This document shows positions 51,312 through 59,208 of a stretch of DNA of 64,000 nt, in pieces. Position numbers and translations under genes: made by a program. Positions within the stretch are counted from its first letter, which is position 1, and every line of letters starts with the position of its first letter. The notes under the pieces are model-generated. The model did no database searches and had not been told where the DNA came from. It saw nothing but the letters and a program-made list of their open reading frames with translations. Source of the DNA: Bacteroidales bacterium UBA3630 (GTDB lineage Bacteria; Bacteroidota; Bacteroidia; Bacteroidales; P3); assembly GCA_002373995.1 (NCBI GenBank), contig DFLB01000056.1:89830-153829 (forward strand). The letters are read 5' to 3'.

Positions 51312-52304
51312 ATGAAACACCGGTTTTCCGCTATGGCAGCGGTATTTGCCATGACTGTCGTTTTAAGTGCCTGTGCCCAAAGCGGGCAAAAAGCCGCAAC
51401 ACTCCCCTACCAGCCCGGCGTCGGCGACGAGGGGCCGGCGGTCTACTTCACGCGCGACATCAGTCCCGACGCACTGGTACGCATCTATGAAGCCTTGGGC
51501 GTAGAAGCGACCGGACGCGTGGCGGTGAAGATAAGCACCGGCGAGTCGAACCACAGCCACAACCTCGACCCGATGCTGATAGCGCCGCTGGTGGAGCATG
51601 TGCATGGCACCCTGGTGGAATGCAACACAGCCTACCCCTTCACTACCCGTGGCAACGCCTCGAGCCACACCAAAGAGGTACAGAAACGCGGCTACGAATA
51701 TGTAGACATCATGGATGCCGACGGCACCATGCGCCTGCCGGTGGCTGACACCACCTATATCAAATACGACGAGGTGGGGAGCCATCTGGCCAACTATGAC
51801 TTCATGATAGACCTCTCGCACTTCAAGGGTCATGCCATGGGAGGTTTCGGCGGGGCACTGAAGAACCTCTCTATAGGCGTAGCTTCGCGCAGCGGCAAGT
51901 TCTATATCCACTCTGCCGGCGAGACAGACAGCCACTGGAAGACCGCCGAGCAGGACGCCTTCCTCGAGTGTATGGCCACTGCCGCCGATGCGGTGCACCG
52001 CCACTTCAAACAAGAAGGGCGCAACATCGTATACATCAATGTCATGAACAACCTGTCTGTAGACTGCGACTGCATGGGTCGTCCTTCAAAACCCCGCATG
52101 AAGGATGTGGGCATACTGGCATCGACGGACCCCGTGGCCCTCGACAAAGCCTGCCTCGACCTGGTATTCGGCCATGAGGACACAGACGGCGACAACGCAG
52201 GCCCCCTACAGGAGCGTATCAACAAGAAACACGGCACCCATATCATCACCCACGCCGAGCGCCTTGGTCTCGGCAGCAGCCATTACCGCCTGGTTGAATT
52301 GTAA
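51312..52304 (+). CDS. DUF362 domain lipoprotein
   Basis: A 330-residue lipoprotein (signal ending VVLSACAQSG). The rest is a DUF362 domain: GRVAVKISTGE, YDFMIDLSHFKGHAMGGFGGALKNLSIG, VGILASTDPVALDKACLDLV and NKKHGTHIITHAERLGLGS. The family occurs with ferredoxins; here no Fe-S cysteine motif is joined, and the lipoprotein signal places it in the envelope. The function is unknown. It ends two bases before the convergent deoD stop. Confidence 0.87.
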   Translation: MKHRFSAMAAVFAMTVVLSACAQSGQKAATLPYQPGVGDEGPAVYFTRDISPDALVRIYEALGVEATGRVAVKISTGESNHSHNLDPMLIAPLVEHVHGTLVECNTAYPFTTRGNASSHTKEVQKRGYEYVDIMDADGTMRLPVADTTYIKYDEVGSHLANYDFMIDLSHFKGHAMGGFGGALKNLSIGVASRSGKFYIHSAGETDSHWKTAEQDAFLECMATAADAVHRHFKQEGRNIVYINVMNNLSVDCDCMGRPSKPRMKDVGILASTDPVALDKACLDLVFGHEDTDGDNAGPLQERINKKHGTHIITHAERLGLGSSHYRLVEL

Positions 52305-52306
52305 GA

Positions 52307-53020
52307 CTACTGTAGCGCTATGGCGAAGGCCACGTCCATCATGCGGGTGAAGGTGGTCTGGCGCTCCTCGGCGGTGGTGGCTTCGCCGGTGATGAGATGG
52401 TCGGAGACGGTGCAGATGCCGAGGGCCTTCTTTTTGGCGTAGGCCGCGTTCATGTAGAGCTGCGCTATCTCCATCTCCACGGCCAGGACGCCCATGCGCT
52501 GCCAGCGGTCGTTGTGGGCGTTGGCGGCGTAGAAGAAGTCGGACGAGAGCACGTTGCCAACCATGTGGCGGTAGCCCATGCGCTCGCAAGCCTCCACGGC
52601 GCGGCGCGCCAGCTGGAAGTCGGCGATGGGGGCGAAGGTGCCGGGCAGCTCGTACTGCGCGGCGTAGTTGGAGTTGGTGCAGGCGCCGGTGGCGATGACG
52701 AGGTCGCCGACGTGGAGGTCCTCCTGGATGGAGCCTGCGGAGCCCACGCGGATGATGGTCTGCACGTCGTAGAAGTTGAACAGCTCGTAGGTGTAGATGC
52801 CGATGGAGGGGCCGCCCATGCCGTGGCCCATGACGCTGATGCGGCGACCGTTGCGCATGCCGGTGTAGCCCAGCATGCCGCGCACCTGGTTGAAGAGCAC
52901 AGGGTTCTCCAGGTAGTTCTCCGCCATGAACTTGACGCGCAGCGGGTCACCAGCCATGATGACGGTGTCGGCAATCTCGCCTTTCCGTGCGCCAATGTGA
53001 GGTGTAGGTGTATTATCCAT
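52307..53020 (-). CDS. deoD: Purine nucleoside phosphorylase, DeoD type
   Basis: Hexameric purine nucleoside phosphorylase of the DeoD type, which cleaves purine (deoxy)nucleosides with phosphate. Motifs: TPHIGARKG, MAGDPLRVKFMAE, NQVRGMLGYTG, MGHGMGGPSIGIYTYEL, IRVGSAGSIQ and VEMEIAQLY. I start at 53020 (MDNTPTPHIGA), nearest to the family start MATPHI; ATGs at 53029 and 53050 are alternatives, and the last overlaps the hsdR stop by 4 bases. It lies next to the end of the defence island but belongs to the GC-rich backbone. Confidence 0.93.
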   Translation of the reverse strand: MDNTPTPHIGARKGEIADTVIMAGDPLRVKFMAENYLENPVLFNQVRGMLGYTGMRNGRRISVMGHGMGGPSIGIYTYELFNFYDVQTIIRVGSAGSIQEDLHVGDLVIATGACTNSNYAAQYELPGTFAPIADFQLARRAVEACERMGYRHMVGNVLSSDFFYAANAHNDRWQRMGVLAVEMEIAQLYMNAAYAKKKALGICTVSDHLITGEATTAEERQTTFTRMMDVAFAIALQ

Positions 53021-53046
53021 GTATTCCATATTTGTTGTGTATTTGT

Positions 53047-56000
53047 TCATTTCTTTATCGAAAGCATTTCCGATGAGTCCAGTTCCAAAAATACAGGAGC
53101 TCCGTTGATGTGTTCGGGATGGGATTCGGTTATTTGTTCTATTAGGCTTTTACCGTCAAGGGATTGTGCTTTCACGGTAGATTCGGCAAGGCTGAACGTC
53201 ATATATGTTTTTCCGGGCTTCTTAGTCGGATAGCCAATATCCTTTAGTTGGCCACCGCTCATTTCTGCACACGACACAATGTCATATACCGTTTGTTTGT
53301 CGGGATGTTTTAAATCATATAGCACAAGATGTGACGCCCGTTCAAACATCTCCGACTCCCCACTCATAGAGCCTTTTCGTTTTCCCAATCGGATATTGTA
53401 GATTCCGTGTTCCTGTATCCAATCAAAGTGTTTCTTGTCTTTATAGCAACCCAGCAGCACAGTTTCTCTGTCATCGAACAGGCGTGTGATGCAATGTTCT
53501 TGTCTGTCCCATTGATAGCATTCATAGTCTTCCGCCGCCATCGGCAACGAGTCGTCGTCATCGGAGACATAGGGGATTACATTCGTGTGAGTGGTGGTAG
53601 TCTCGTTCTCTTTGAAATTCTCTACCTGCTCCATCACTTCGCGGAATACCTCAGGAGTGTATTGTGGGGGATAGCCGTTCTTCACAAGGCAAATCTTGAT
53701 ATCCAACTTCAGTTGTTCCCTTACCCTGTCATTGTTTAACCAATCAGTAAATGACGACTTGGCATCGATTATCTCGCGTATCTTACACGCCAAACTCTTG
53801 CACTTTTCATTGACTACTATGCCATCTATTTCCTTGTCTTCACCATAGACAAAATTGTTTTTGTCTCTCAAGTGAATCAAGATGTCATAGAATGCTTTTT
53901 CCTCAAATGTAAGCCCCAGCTTGCGGAAACTTTCTCTGTCGGCTTTCATCCCATTGAGGATATTCATTGCCTGTTCGGTGGCTTTCTGTATGATGCTTTC
54001 CGCTGTCTCTTCCTGTGTTGCGCCGGCTTCCTGTTCAGATAGGAACTTGCGTCTTTCGTGGTACTCCTTGATGGTTGCCTCCAGCATCTCTTGGAATTTC
54101 TTGGAGGCTATCTGGTTGGTCTTCCCATATTCTGTAATCTGGTTGCGGAGAATCTTGACGAGCATTTCCAACTTGGAGGCAGGCATTTTGATGTCAGACA
54201 ACCGCTCGGTAAACTCTGGCCCGAAAATATCCATCTCTTCGCCATCTTCAAGAATGCTCTCCACATTATTGTATTTCAGGGCTTCCTCAACCATCTTGGC
54301 CACACGCCTGTTCATGGTGTCGGTGTCGGGTGCATCTGTGCCATTCATCTTATACACCATACCCGCAATGGCCATAAAGCATTGTGCCAATGCCGATTCT
54401 TCTTCGTCGAGTTCGCCGGATGGCTGGCAAAGGTCGTAGGCTTTTCGCATTCTCCTTACGTATTGCAGGAAGTAGGTTTTAAAGCCCACCTTCTTTGTCT
54501 TCTTTTCGTCCTTACTTTGGGTATTGAAACTCTCTGTCGACTTAAACACTTGTTCTGCAGCCTTCGCCAGAAGAATGTAGCGCGTGGCAGGATCGGTATT
54601 GACATCGAGGAAGGGCGTCAGGTCGTATTCTTTAAAGAGGTTTTTCAACACCTCCAGCAGCTCGCGGAAGAGGAAGGTGGCTTGCTCTATATCGTCCTTG
54701 GTGAGTGCCACCGAGTTGTCGCCGCCATACATCTTCCGGGCTTCCATCATCTGGTCGCGGATGCCGATGTAATCCACAATCAAGCCATACTCCTTGCCTA
54801 GATATTTGCGGTTGGCACGACTGATGGTTTGTATCAGAGAGTGCTTCTGCAAAGGCTTGTCGTTGTACATATATGTGAGGCATTCCACATCGAAGCCTGT
54901 AATCCACATATCGACTACAATGACGATGCGGAAATTGGATTTCTCCTGCTTGAAGGCAGCATCCAACTTGTCCGAGCGCTCGTCGTTCTTCACTCCGCCC
55001 AGATAGTTGTACATTCCCTTCTCGTCGTTGCTGCCCACGCTGGCCACCATAGCGATGGTGGGCATCTTCTCAAGTTTCTTCAATTCTTCGGGTGTCGCCA
55101 CTACCCCTTCGGGCGTTTTGCGTTCCACAAACCATTCAGGATAGTGCTCCTTGAATCTCAACAGCAGATTATAGGCAATCTCGCGCTTCGAGCAGACAAT
55201 CATGGCTTTCTGTACCCTGTCGGGGTCGTTGGCCACAGAAGAGACATAATGGTCGTGGATGTCTTTTGCCAATCTGTCCAGTCGCTCGGGCTCTCCCAAT
55301 ATCACCTCCAGCGAGCTCATGGCCATCTTGCTCTTGGCTATGTCTTCTTTTGTAGAGCCTTCTTCGGCACATTTGGAATAGTAGTCCTCTATTTCTTTGG
55401 CCTTCTCGGCATTCAAAAGCACTTTGGCTATTCTGGGGTGATACTTGATGGGAACAGTGATATTGTCGGCCACAGCCTGATCCATCGTGTATCGGTCAAT
55501 CTCGTCGCCGAAGGTCTGGTAGGTCTCAGCGATAGGGGTGCCGGTAAAGCCCACGAAGGTGGCATTGGGCAACGCCTCGCGCAGCACGTTGGCGTAGGGC
55601 TTGGATATCATGGCCTTCATATTCTCGTCGGCATCGTCGCTGAACTTGATGCGCTTCGAGCCCTCTATCTGTGTCCTGTGAGCCTCGTCGCTGAAGCAGA
55701 TGATATTGGAGCGGGTATTGATGAGTCCGATGGGGTCGTCCTTGCGGTCGCAGAATTTCTGGATGGTACAGATAAAGAAGCCGCCGCTCTCGCGTGCCCC
55801 CAGCTCTTCGCGAAGTTTTTTGCGGCTCTTCACTACCGACACTTCGCCCAATCCCAGAAACTCGGTACTCTTGGTAAATAGTTTTGCACCTTGCTTCTGA
55901 AGGTCGTCCCTATCCACTATCATCAATATGGTGGGCGAACCTATCTCCTTGGTGCAACGGAGCGATAGCTGGCGGGCGAGGAAAGCCATCGTATAGGTCT

Positions 56001-56928
56001 TTCCGCATCCTGTAGCACCAAAGTAGGTGCCACCCTTACCGCTTTTTGTCTTGACCGATTTGACGATGCTCTCCCTCAGCAAGCGGGAGGCAAAGAACTG
56101 CGGATAGCGGCAGACAATCTCCTTCTCGTCGCTGTCGTAGATTTCGTCCTGAAAATAGACATAGTCGCGGAATATCTCCAAGAAACGTTCGGGGCGATAG
56201 ACACCTTTCACCATCGTCTCCACCTCCCCGAAAGGCATAGTCGAGACCTTGTCGCCGTCTTCCACCCTGCGCCAGGCGTAGAAGTGTTCGTATGGGGTGC
56301 GTACCGTACCGAGGCGGGTCTTAACCCCGTCGCTTATGCAAGCCAAGGCGCAATAGTGCAGCAAGCCGGGAATGTCGCGCCAATAGCGGATGTTGATTTG
56401 CTTCCAGGCATCTTCGATGGTTGCATTTGCGTCGGCAGGATTTTTCAGCTCTATCACGCATACGGGCATACCGTTCACATACAATAGCACATCGGGCCGA
56501 CGGTTTTTCGTAACCCCATTATTGATATAGTCGACGGTGAATTGGTTGACAACGCGGAAGATGTTTTTCTCGGGATTCTCGAAGTCTATCAGGTTGACCG
56601 TCGTTGGTTGACCGTCTTTGTCTATGGCAGACAGTCCATCCACCATCCACTTATATACCTTGTGCAAGGTGGCAAAATCTGTGTCGGCACCCACCAACCT
56701 GACGTTATCGGCTATTCTTTGCAGCTCCTCCTCCTTCACATCCTCGTGGTTGTCTTTCAGAAACTGAAGCAAGTCGTCCATATTCAGCACCTCTTTTCTG
56801 TTGGCTCTGGACATAGAATCACCATACAGATACTGCCATCCTTCTCTTTCCAAGAAGATGATAAGAGCATTTTCGTAGTCGCTCTCCACGAAATGGCCGT
56901 CCATTTGTTTCAGTTTTGGTTTCGCCAT
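53047..56928 (-). CDS. hsdR: Type I restriction enzyme, R (motor and nuclease) subunit
   Basis: HsdR, the 1293-residue subunit that translocates and cuts unmodified DNA. The N-terminal nuclease has D146 in RPDVLLYVNG and the E160-x-K162 pair in VIELKNP. The SF2 motor follows with Walker A GATGCGKT (304-311), DEAH (414-417) in FSDEAHRTQ and the later motifs GFTGTPI and QTISRANR. A helical C-terminal region (about 780-1000) should contact HsdM. A final part of about 200 residues has no motif that I recognise. All motifs look intact. It lies 10 bases past the ancestral end of hsdS. Confidence 0.96.
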   Translation of the reverse strand: MAKPKLKQMDGHFVESDYENALIIFLEREGWQYLYGDSMSRANRKEVLNMDDLLQFLKDNHEDVKEEELQRIADNVRLVGADTDFATLHKVYKWMVDGLSAIDKDGQPTTVNLIDFENPEKNIFRVVNQFTVDYINNGVTKNRRPDVLLYVNGMPVCVIELKNPADANATIEDAWKQINIRYWRDIPGLLHYCALACISDGVKTRLGTVRTPYEHFYAWRRVEDGDKVSTMPFGEVETMVKGVYRPERFLEIFRDYVYFQDEIYDSDEKEIVCRYPQFFASRLLRESIVKSVKTKSGKGGTYFGATGCGKTYTMAFLARQLSLRCTKEIGSPTILMIVDRDDLQKQGAKLFTKSTEFLGLGEVSVVKSRKKLREELGARESGGFFICTIQKFCDRKDDPIGLINTRSNIICFSDEAHRTQIEGSKRIKFSDDADENMKAMISKPYANVLREALPNATFVGFTGTPIAETYQTFGDEIDRYTMDQAVADNITVPIKYHPRIAKVLLNAEKAKEIEDYYSKCAEEGSTKEDIAKSKMAMSSLEVILGEPERLDRLAKDIHDHYVSSVANDPDRVQKAMIVCSKREIAYNLLLRFKEHYPEWFVERKTPEGVVATPEELKKLEKMPTIAMVASVGSNDEKGMYNYLGGVKNDERSDKLDAAFKQEKSNFRIVIVVDMWITGFDVECLTYMYNDKPLQKHSLIQTISRANRKYLGKEYGLIVDYIGIRDQMMEARKMYGGDNSVALTKDDIEQATFLFRELLEVLKNLFKEYDLTPFLDVNTDPATRYILLAKAAEQVFKSTESFNTQSKDEKKTKKVGFKTYFLQYVRRMRKAYDLCQPSGELDEEESALAQCFMAIAGMVYKMNGTDAPDTDTMNRRVAKMVEEALKYNNVESILEDGEEMDIFGPEFTERLSDIKMPASKLEMLVKILRNQITEYGKTNQIASKKFQEMLEATIKEYHERRKFLSEQEAGATQEETAESIIQKATEQAMNILNGMKADRESFRKLGLTFEEKAFYDILIHLRDKNNFVYGEDKEIDGIVVNEKCKSLACKIREIIDAKSSFTDWLNNDRVREQLKLDIKICLVKNGYPPQYTPEVFREVMEQVENFKENETTTTHTNVIPYVSDDDDSLPMAAEDYECYQWDRQEHCITRLFDDRETVLLGCYKDKKHFDWIQEHGIYNIRLGKRKGSMSGESEMFERASHLVLYDLKHPDKQTVYDIVSCAEMSGGQLKDIGYPTKKPGKTYMTFSLAESTVKAQSLDGKSLIEQITESHPEHINGAPVFLELDSSEMLSIKK

Positions 56929-56938
56929 AATACTTTGA

Positions 56939-57013
56939 TTAGTTTTGAAGTGAACCTTTGATAAGGATAGGGCAGAGATTGTTCAGCTGTTCCTTTAGTT
57001 GGGTGGCTATACG
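56939..57013 (-). pseudogene. Orphaned C-terminal codons of hsdS
   Basis: Directly after the hsdS TAA (57016-57014) the same frame stays open for 24 codons, RIATQLKEQLNNLCPILIKG and four more, to a TAA at 56941-56939. This is the usual HsdS C-terminal helix ending in LCPILIKGSL. The first stop would be a lysine codon with one base changed (AAA to TAA). Confidence 0.8.
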
Positions 57014-58054
57014 TTAACGCTCAAGATAGCACTTATAAATGTTGACTATTTCACGTTGAACAGAGATATCTGGAATCGGAATTGCCACATCGTTCATATC
57101 GTCCATAGTGAAAACCTCTCTAGCGCTGCCCCAAGAATTGAAACGTGCATAGCGGTCAAACTCCTTTCTTGACAAATAAAGAGATAAGAACTGTAAATCT
57201 AAAGCACTCTCATCCTTTGATTTGAATACTTTATCAACTGAAGAAACAACTACAGGATAGTCCTGGTCATTATAAGCAAAAGCCAATACTTTTTCGTTGC
57301 CCGTAGTTTGGACAAAAGCGATTTCTTTTGGGCGAACAACGAGGTAGTTGCTCAGTTCATTCTTGTTTACTTTTGCATTGGTAAGTTTAAACTCTTTTGT
57401 AACGGAAACACTTCTAACCTCCTTAATTTTGTTGTCGCTGTTCTTAACATTCGATTCAAGAATGTAATCGCCAATTTTTTTGAAAGGCACTTTTCTCTTC
57501 AAATCCTCAATATACCCGTCGCAGACGAGTTTCAGATCATCCACTTTGCTTTGGTAGGCGGCGAGGTTGTTTTGGAGCGACAGATAAACATCAACGTATT
57601 TGCGCTGCTGCTCAATGTCTGGGAGAGTGATGTCTATGTCACAGAAATCTTCCCATGAGAAAGTCTCACGAGCACTGCCCCATGAATTGAAACGTGAATA
57701 CCTGTCAAACTCTGGACGGTTGAAAAACATAAACAAATAATTGGACAACAACAAATCTGGTTGGCTTACTCTGAATACAACATAGGAGGAAGAAACGATA
57801 TAAGTATCTTTTGAAGTGTTATGAGCCAGAGTAATCTTTTCACCATTCCTCGAGGTTACTGTTACATAAGCGAAGCTATCAGGCCGTACGAGAATATATG
57901 GAGTAAGTGAAACGCCTGCCATATCTGCTTTTGTTTCAATAAACTCTTTCTTGATAGAAATCCCCTTTACGACATCTAACGTATATACGTTAGATGAATT
58001 ACGTTCATCACAGAGTTCTATGAGCTCCCCCAATTTGTACTTCTTCAATCCCAT
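57014..58054 (-). CDS. hsdS: Type I restriction enzyme, specificity subunit, C-terminally truncated
   Basis: HsdS, which chooses the DNA target. The 346 residues hold two target recognition domains, about 1-150 and 195-335, each followed by a conserved helix (about 150-190 and, for the second, cut short). The two domains are related: FNRPEFDRYSRFNSWGSARETFSWEDF in the first against LSRKEFDRYARFNSWGSAREVFTMDDM in the second (compare halves). The protein ends at NIYKCYLER because of an in-frame TAA; 24 further codons of the conserved helix follow. That helix packs against the first one and against HsdM, so activity may be reduced. The yhcG-like gene ends 4 bases upstream. Confidence 0.92.
   Translation of the reverse strand: MGLKKYKLGELIELCDERNSSNVYTLDVVKGISIKKEFIETKADMAGVSLTPYILVRPDSFAYVTVTSRNGEKITLAHNTSKDTYIVSSSYVVFRVSQPDLLLSNYLFMFFNRPEFDRYSRFNSWGSARETFSWEDFCDIDITLPDIEQQRKYVDVYLSLQNNLAAYQSKVDDLKLVCDGYIEDLKRKVPFKKIGDYILESNVKNSDNKIKEVRSVSVTKEFKLTNAKVNKNELSNYLVVRPKEIAFVQTTGNEKVLAFAYNDQDYPVVVSSVDKVFKSKDESALDLQFLSLYLSRKEFDRYARFNSWGSAREVFTMDDMNDVAIPIPDISVQREIVNIYKCYLER
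57123..57163 (-). repeat. hsdS internal direct repeat, copy 2
   Basis: About 41 bases inside the second half of hsdS, closely similar at DNA level to 57672-57712. It encodes the FDRYARFNSWGSARE block. Confidence 0.7.
57672..57713 (-). repeat. hsdS internal direct repeat, copy 1
   Basis: First-half copy of the repeat at 57123; differs by only a few bases. Recombination between the copies would delete or swap a recognition domain. Confidence 0.7.
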
Positions 58055-58058
58055 AACG

Positions 58059-59186
58059 CTATTCTTGGTTTAGTTTTGCCTCGATTTCTTCAATGGTTGG
58101 AATGGTTCCTTCTACCTTTGCGGGATAGAATTGCTCCAGTTCATATTCGGATATGCCTATGGGCTGACTGCTCGATTCCAAAGCATATTTAGCCTGTGTG
58201 TTGTCCTTGCTTCGGCAAATAAGCAGTCCTATGGTGGGGTTGTCCTTGCCTTCTTCCCGCAGTTGATGGTTGACAGCGACCACATACGAGCCAATCTGTC
58301 CTATGTCGGCAGGGGTAAACTTGCCAATTTTCACCTCAATAACGACATAACAGCGGAGACGCAAATTATAGAATAGCAAGTCGATAAAGTTTTCGGTATG
58401 CCCAATCTGCAGCCGATATTCCCTACCCACGTAGGCAAACCCGGTACCCAGTTCTACCAAGAAAGCGGTGATGTTATTGAGCAGCGCCATTTTCAGCTCT
58501 GCTTCGTTATGCTGTTTGGCAACACCGGCAAATGCAAAATTGTAGGGGTCTTTGGTCAGCTCTTGTGCCAAGTCGCTCGAGGTGTCGGGCATAGTAGTGG
58601 CAAAGTTAGTAACAGACTTCCCAGAACGCTCATACATTCCCGTATCGATCCAGTTGAGCAGAATAGAACGGCTCCAGCCGTTTTCTATGGATTGGTGTAC
58701 ATAATACAACGCCTTGTTCACGTCGCCTTTCACCTTGTCGAGGATGAGTTTGTGATGCCCCCAAGGCACCATGAATATTGGCGATTGAACATGCTGCGGC
58801 AAATCGGGCAATAATTTGCCCTCAGGGTGGGGGCAAATTAAAGTCTCCTTGTTCCCGTCTATTTTGCCCCCAAGCTGGGGGCAAAACTCAACCGTCTTAG
58901 AATAAAGGAGATAGAAACGGCGACAATATCTTAAATTAGTTGACGAGAGTCCTTCGGCAGTGGGCATCGCTTTCTTCAAATCCTTGCTGAGTTGGTCGAT
59001 GACCCCTTCGCCCCAGCGCTCTTCCACGTGCATTTCTACGATGTCACGCCCAAGTAGAAAGTTATATATCAATTGCTCGGTGTTGACTTTTAGCGCGGCT
59101 CTGACTTGGCACAGCCGATAACGCGAAACCAAAGTCTCCAACCACTGCTGGTATTCTTTATCAATGATAGATATTGCCTTACTCAT
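58059..59186 (-). CDS. YhcG-type PDDEXK nuclease (DUF1016)
   Basis: A 375-residue protein of the DUF1016/YhcG family: an N-terminal helical domain (DIVEMHVEERWGEGVIDQLSKDL, LRYCRRFYLLYSKTV), and a C-terminal PD-(D/E)xK nuclease fold with the acidic residue in NFIDLLFYN and EVK in VVIEVKIGKF. Members often sit in type I restriction loci, as here between hsdM and hsdS; the role is thought to be defence. Residues about 95-125 contain two CPxxxGK units (FCPQLGGK, ICPHPEGK) coded by palindromic DNA repeats, an insertion at the domain border. Confidence 0.88.
   Translation of the reverse strand: MSKAISIIDKEYQQWLETLVSRYRLCQVRAALKVNTEQLIYNFLLGRDIVEMHVEERWGEGVIDQLSKDLKKAMPTAEGLSSTNLRYCRRFYLLYSKTVEFCPQLGGKIDGNKETLICPHPEGKLLPDLPQHVQSPIFMVPWGHHKLILDKVKGDVNKALYYVHQSIENGWSRSILLNWIDTGMYERSGKSVTNFATTMPDTSSDLAQELTKDPYNFAFAGVAKQHNEAELKMALLNNITAFLVELGTGFAYVGREYRLQIGHTENFIDLLFYNLRLRCYVVIEVKIGKFTPADIGQIGSYVVAVNHQLREEGKDNPTIGLLICRSKDNTQAKYALESSSQPIGISEYELEQFYPAKVEGTIPTIEEIEAKLNQE
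58813..58839. repeat. Palindromic insert 1 in the YhcG gene
   Basis: Imperfect inverted repeat (aatttgccc ... gggcaaatt), coding for ICPHPEGKL. It has the same outer arms as the one at 58862. Confidence 0.75.
58862..58886. repeat. Palindromic insert 2 in the YhcG gene
   Basis: Perfect 10-base arms ttttgccccc and gggggcaaaa around aagct, coding for FCPQLGGK. Lies 22 bases from palindrome 1. Confidence 0.82.
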
Positions 59187-59208
59187 ATTTTGTGTTCCTT
59201 CTTGTTAG

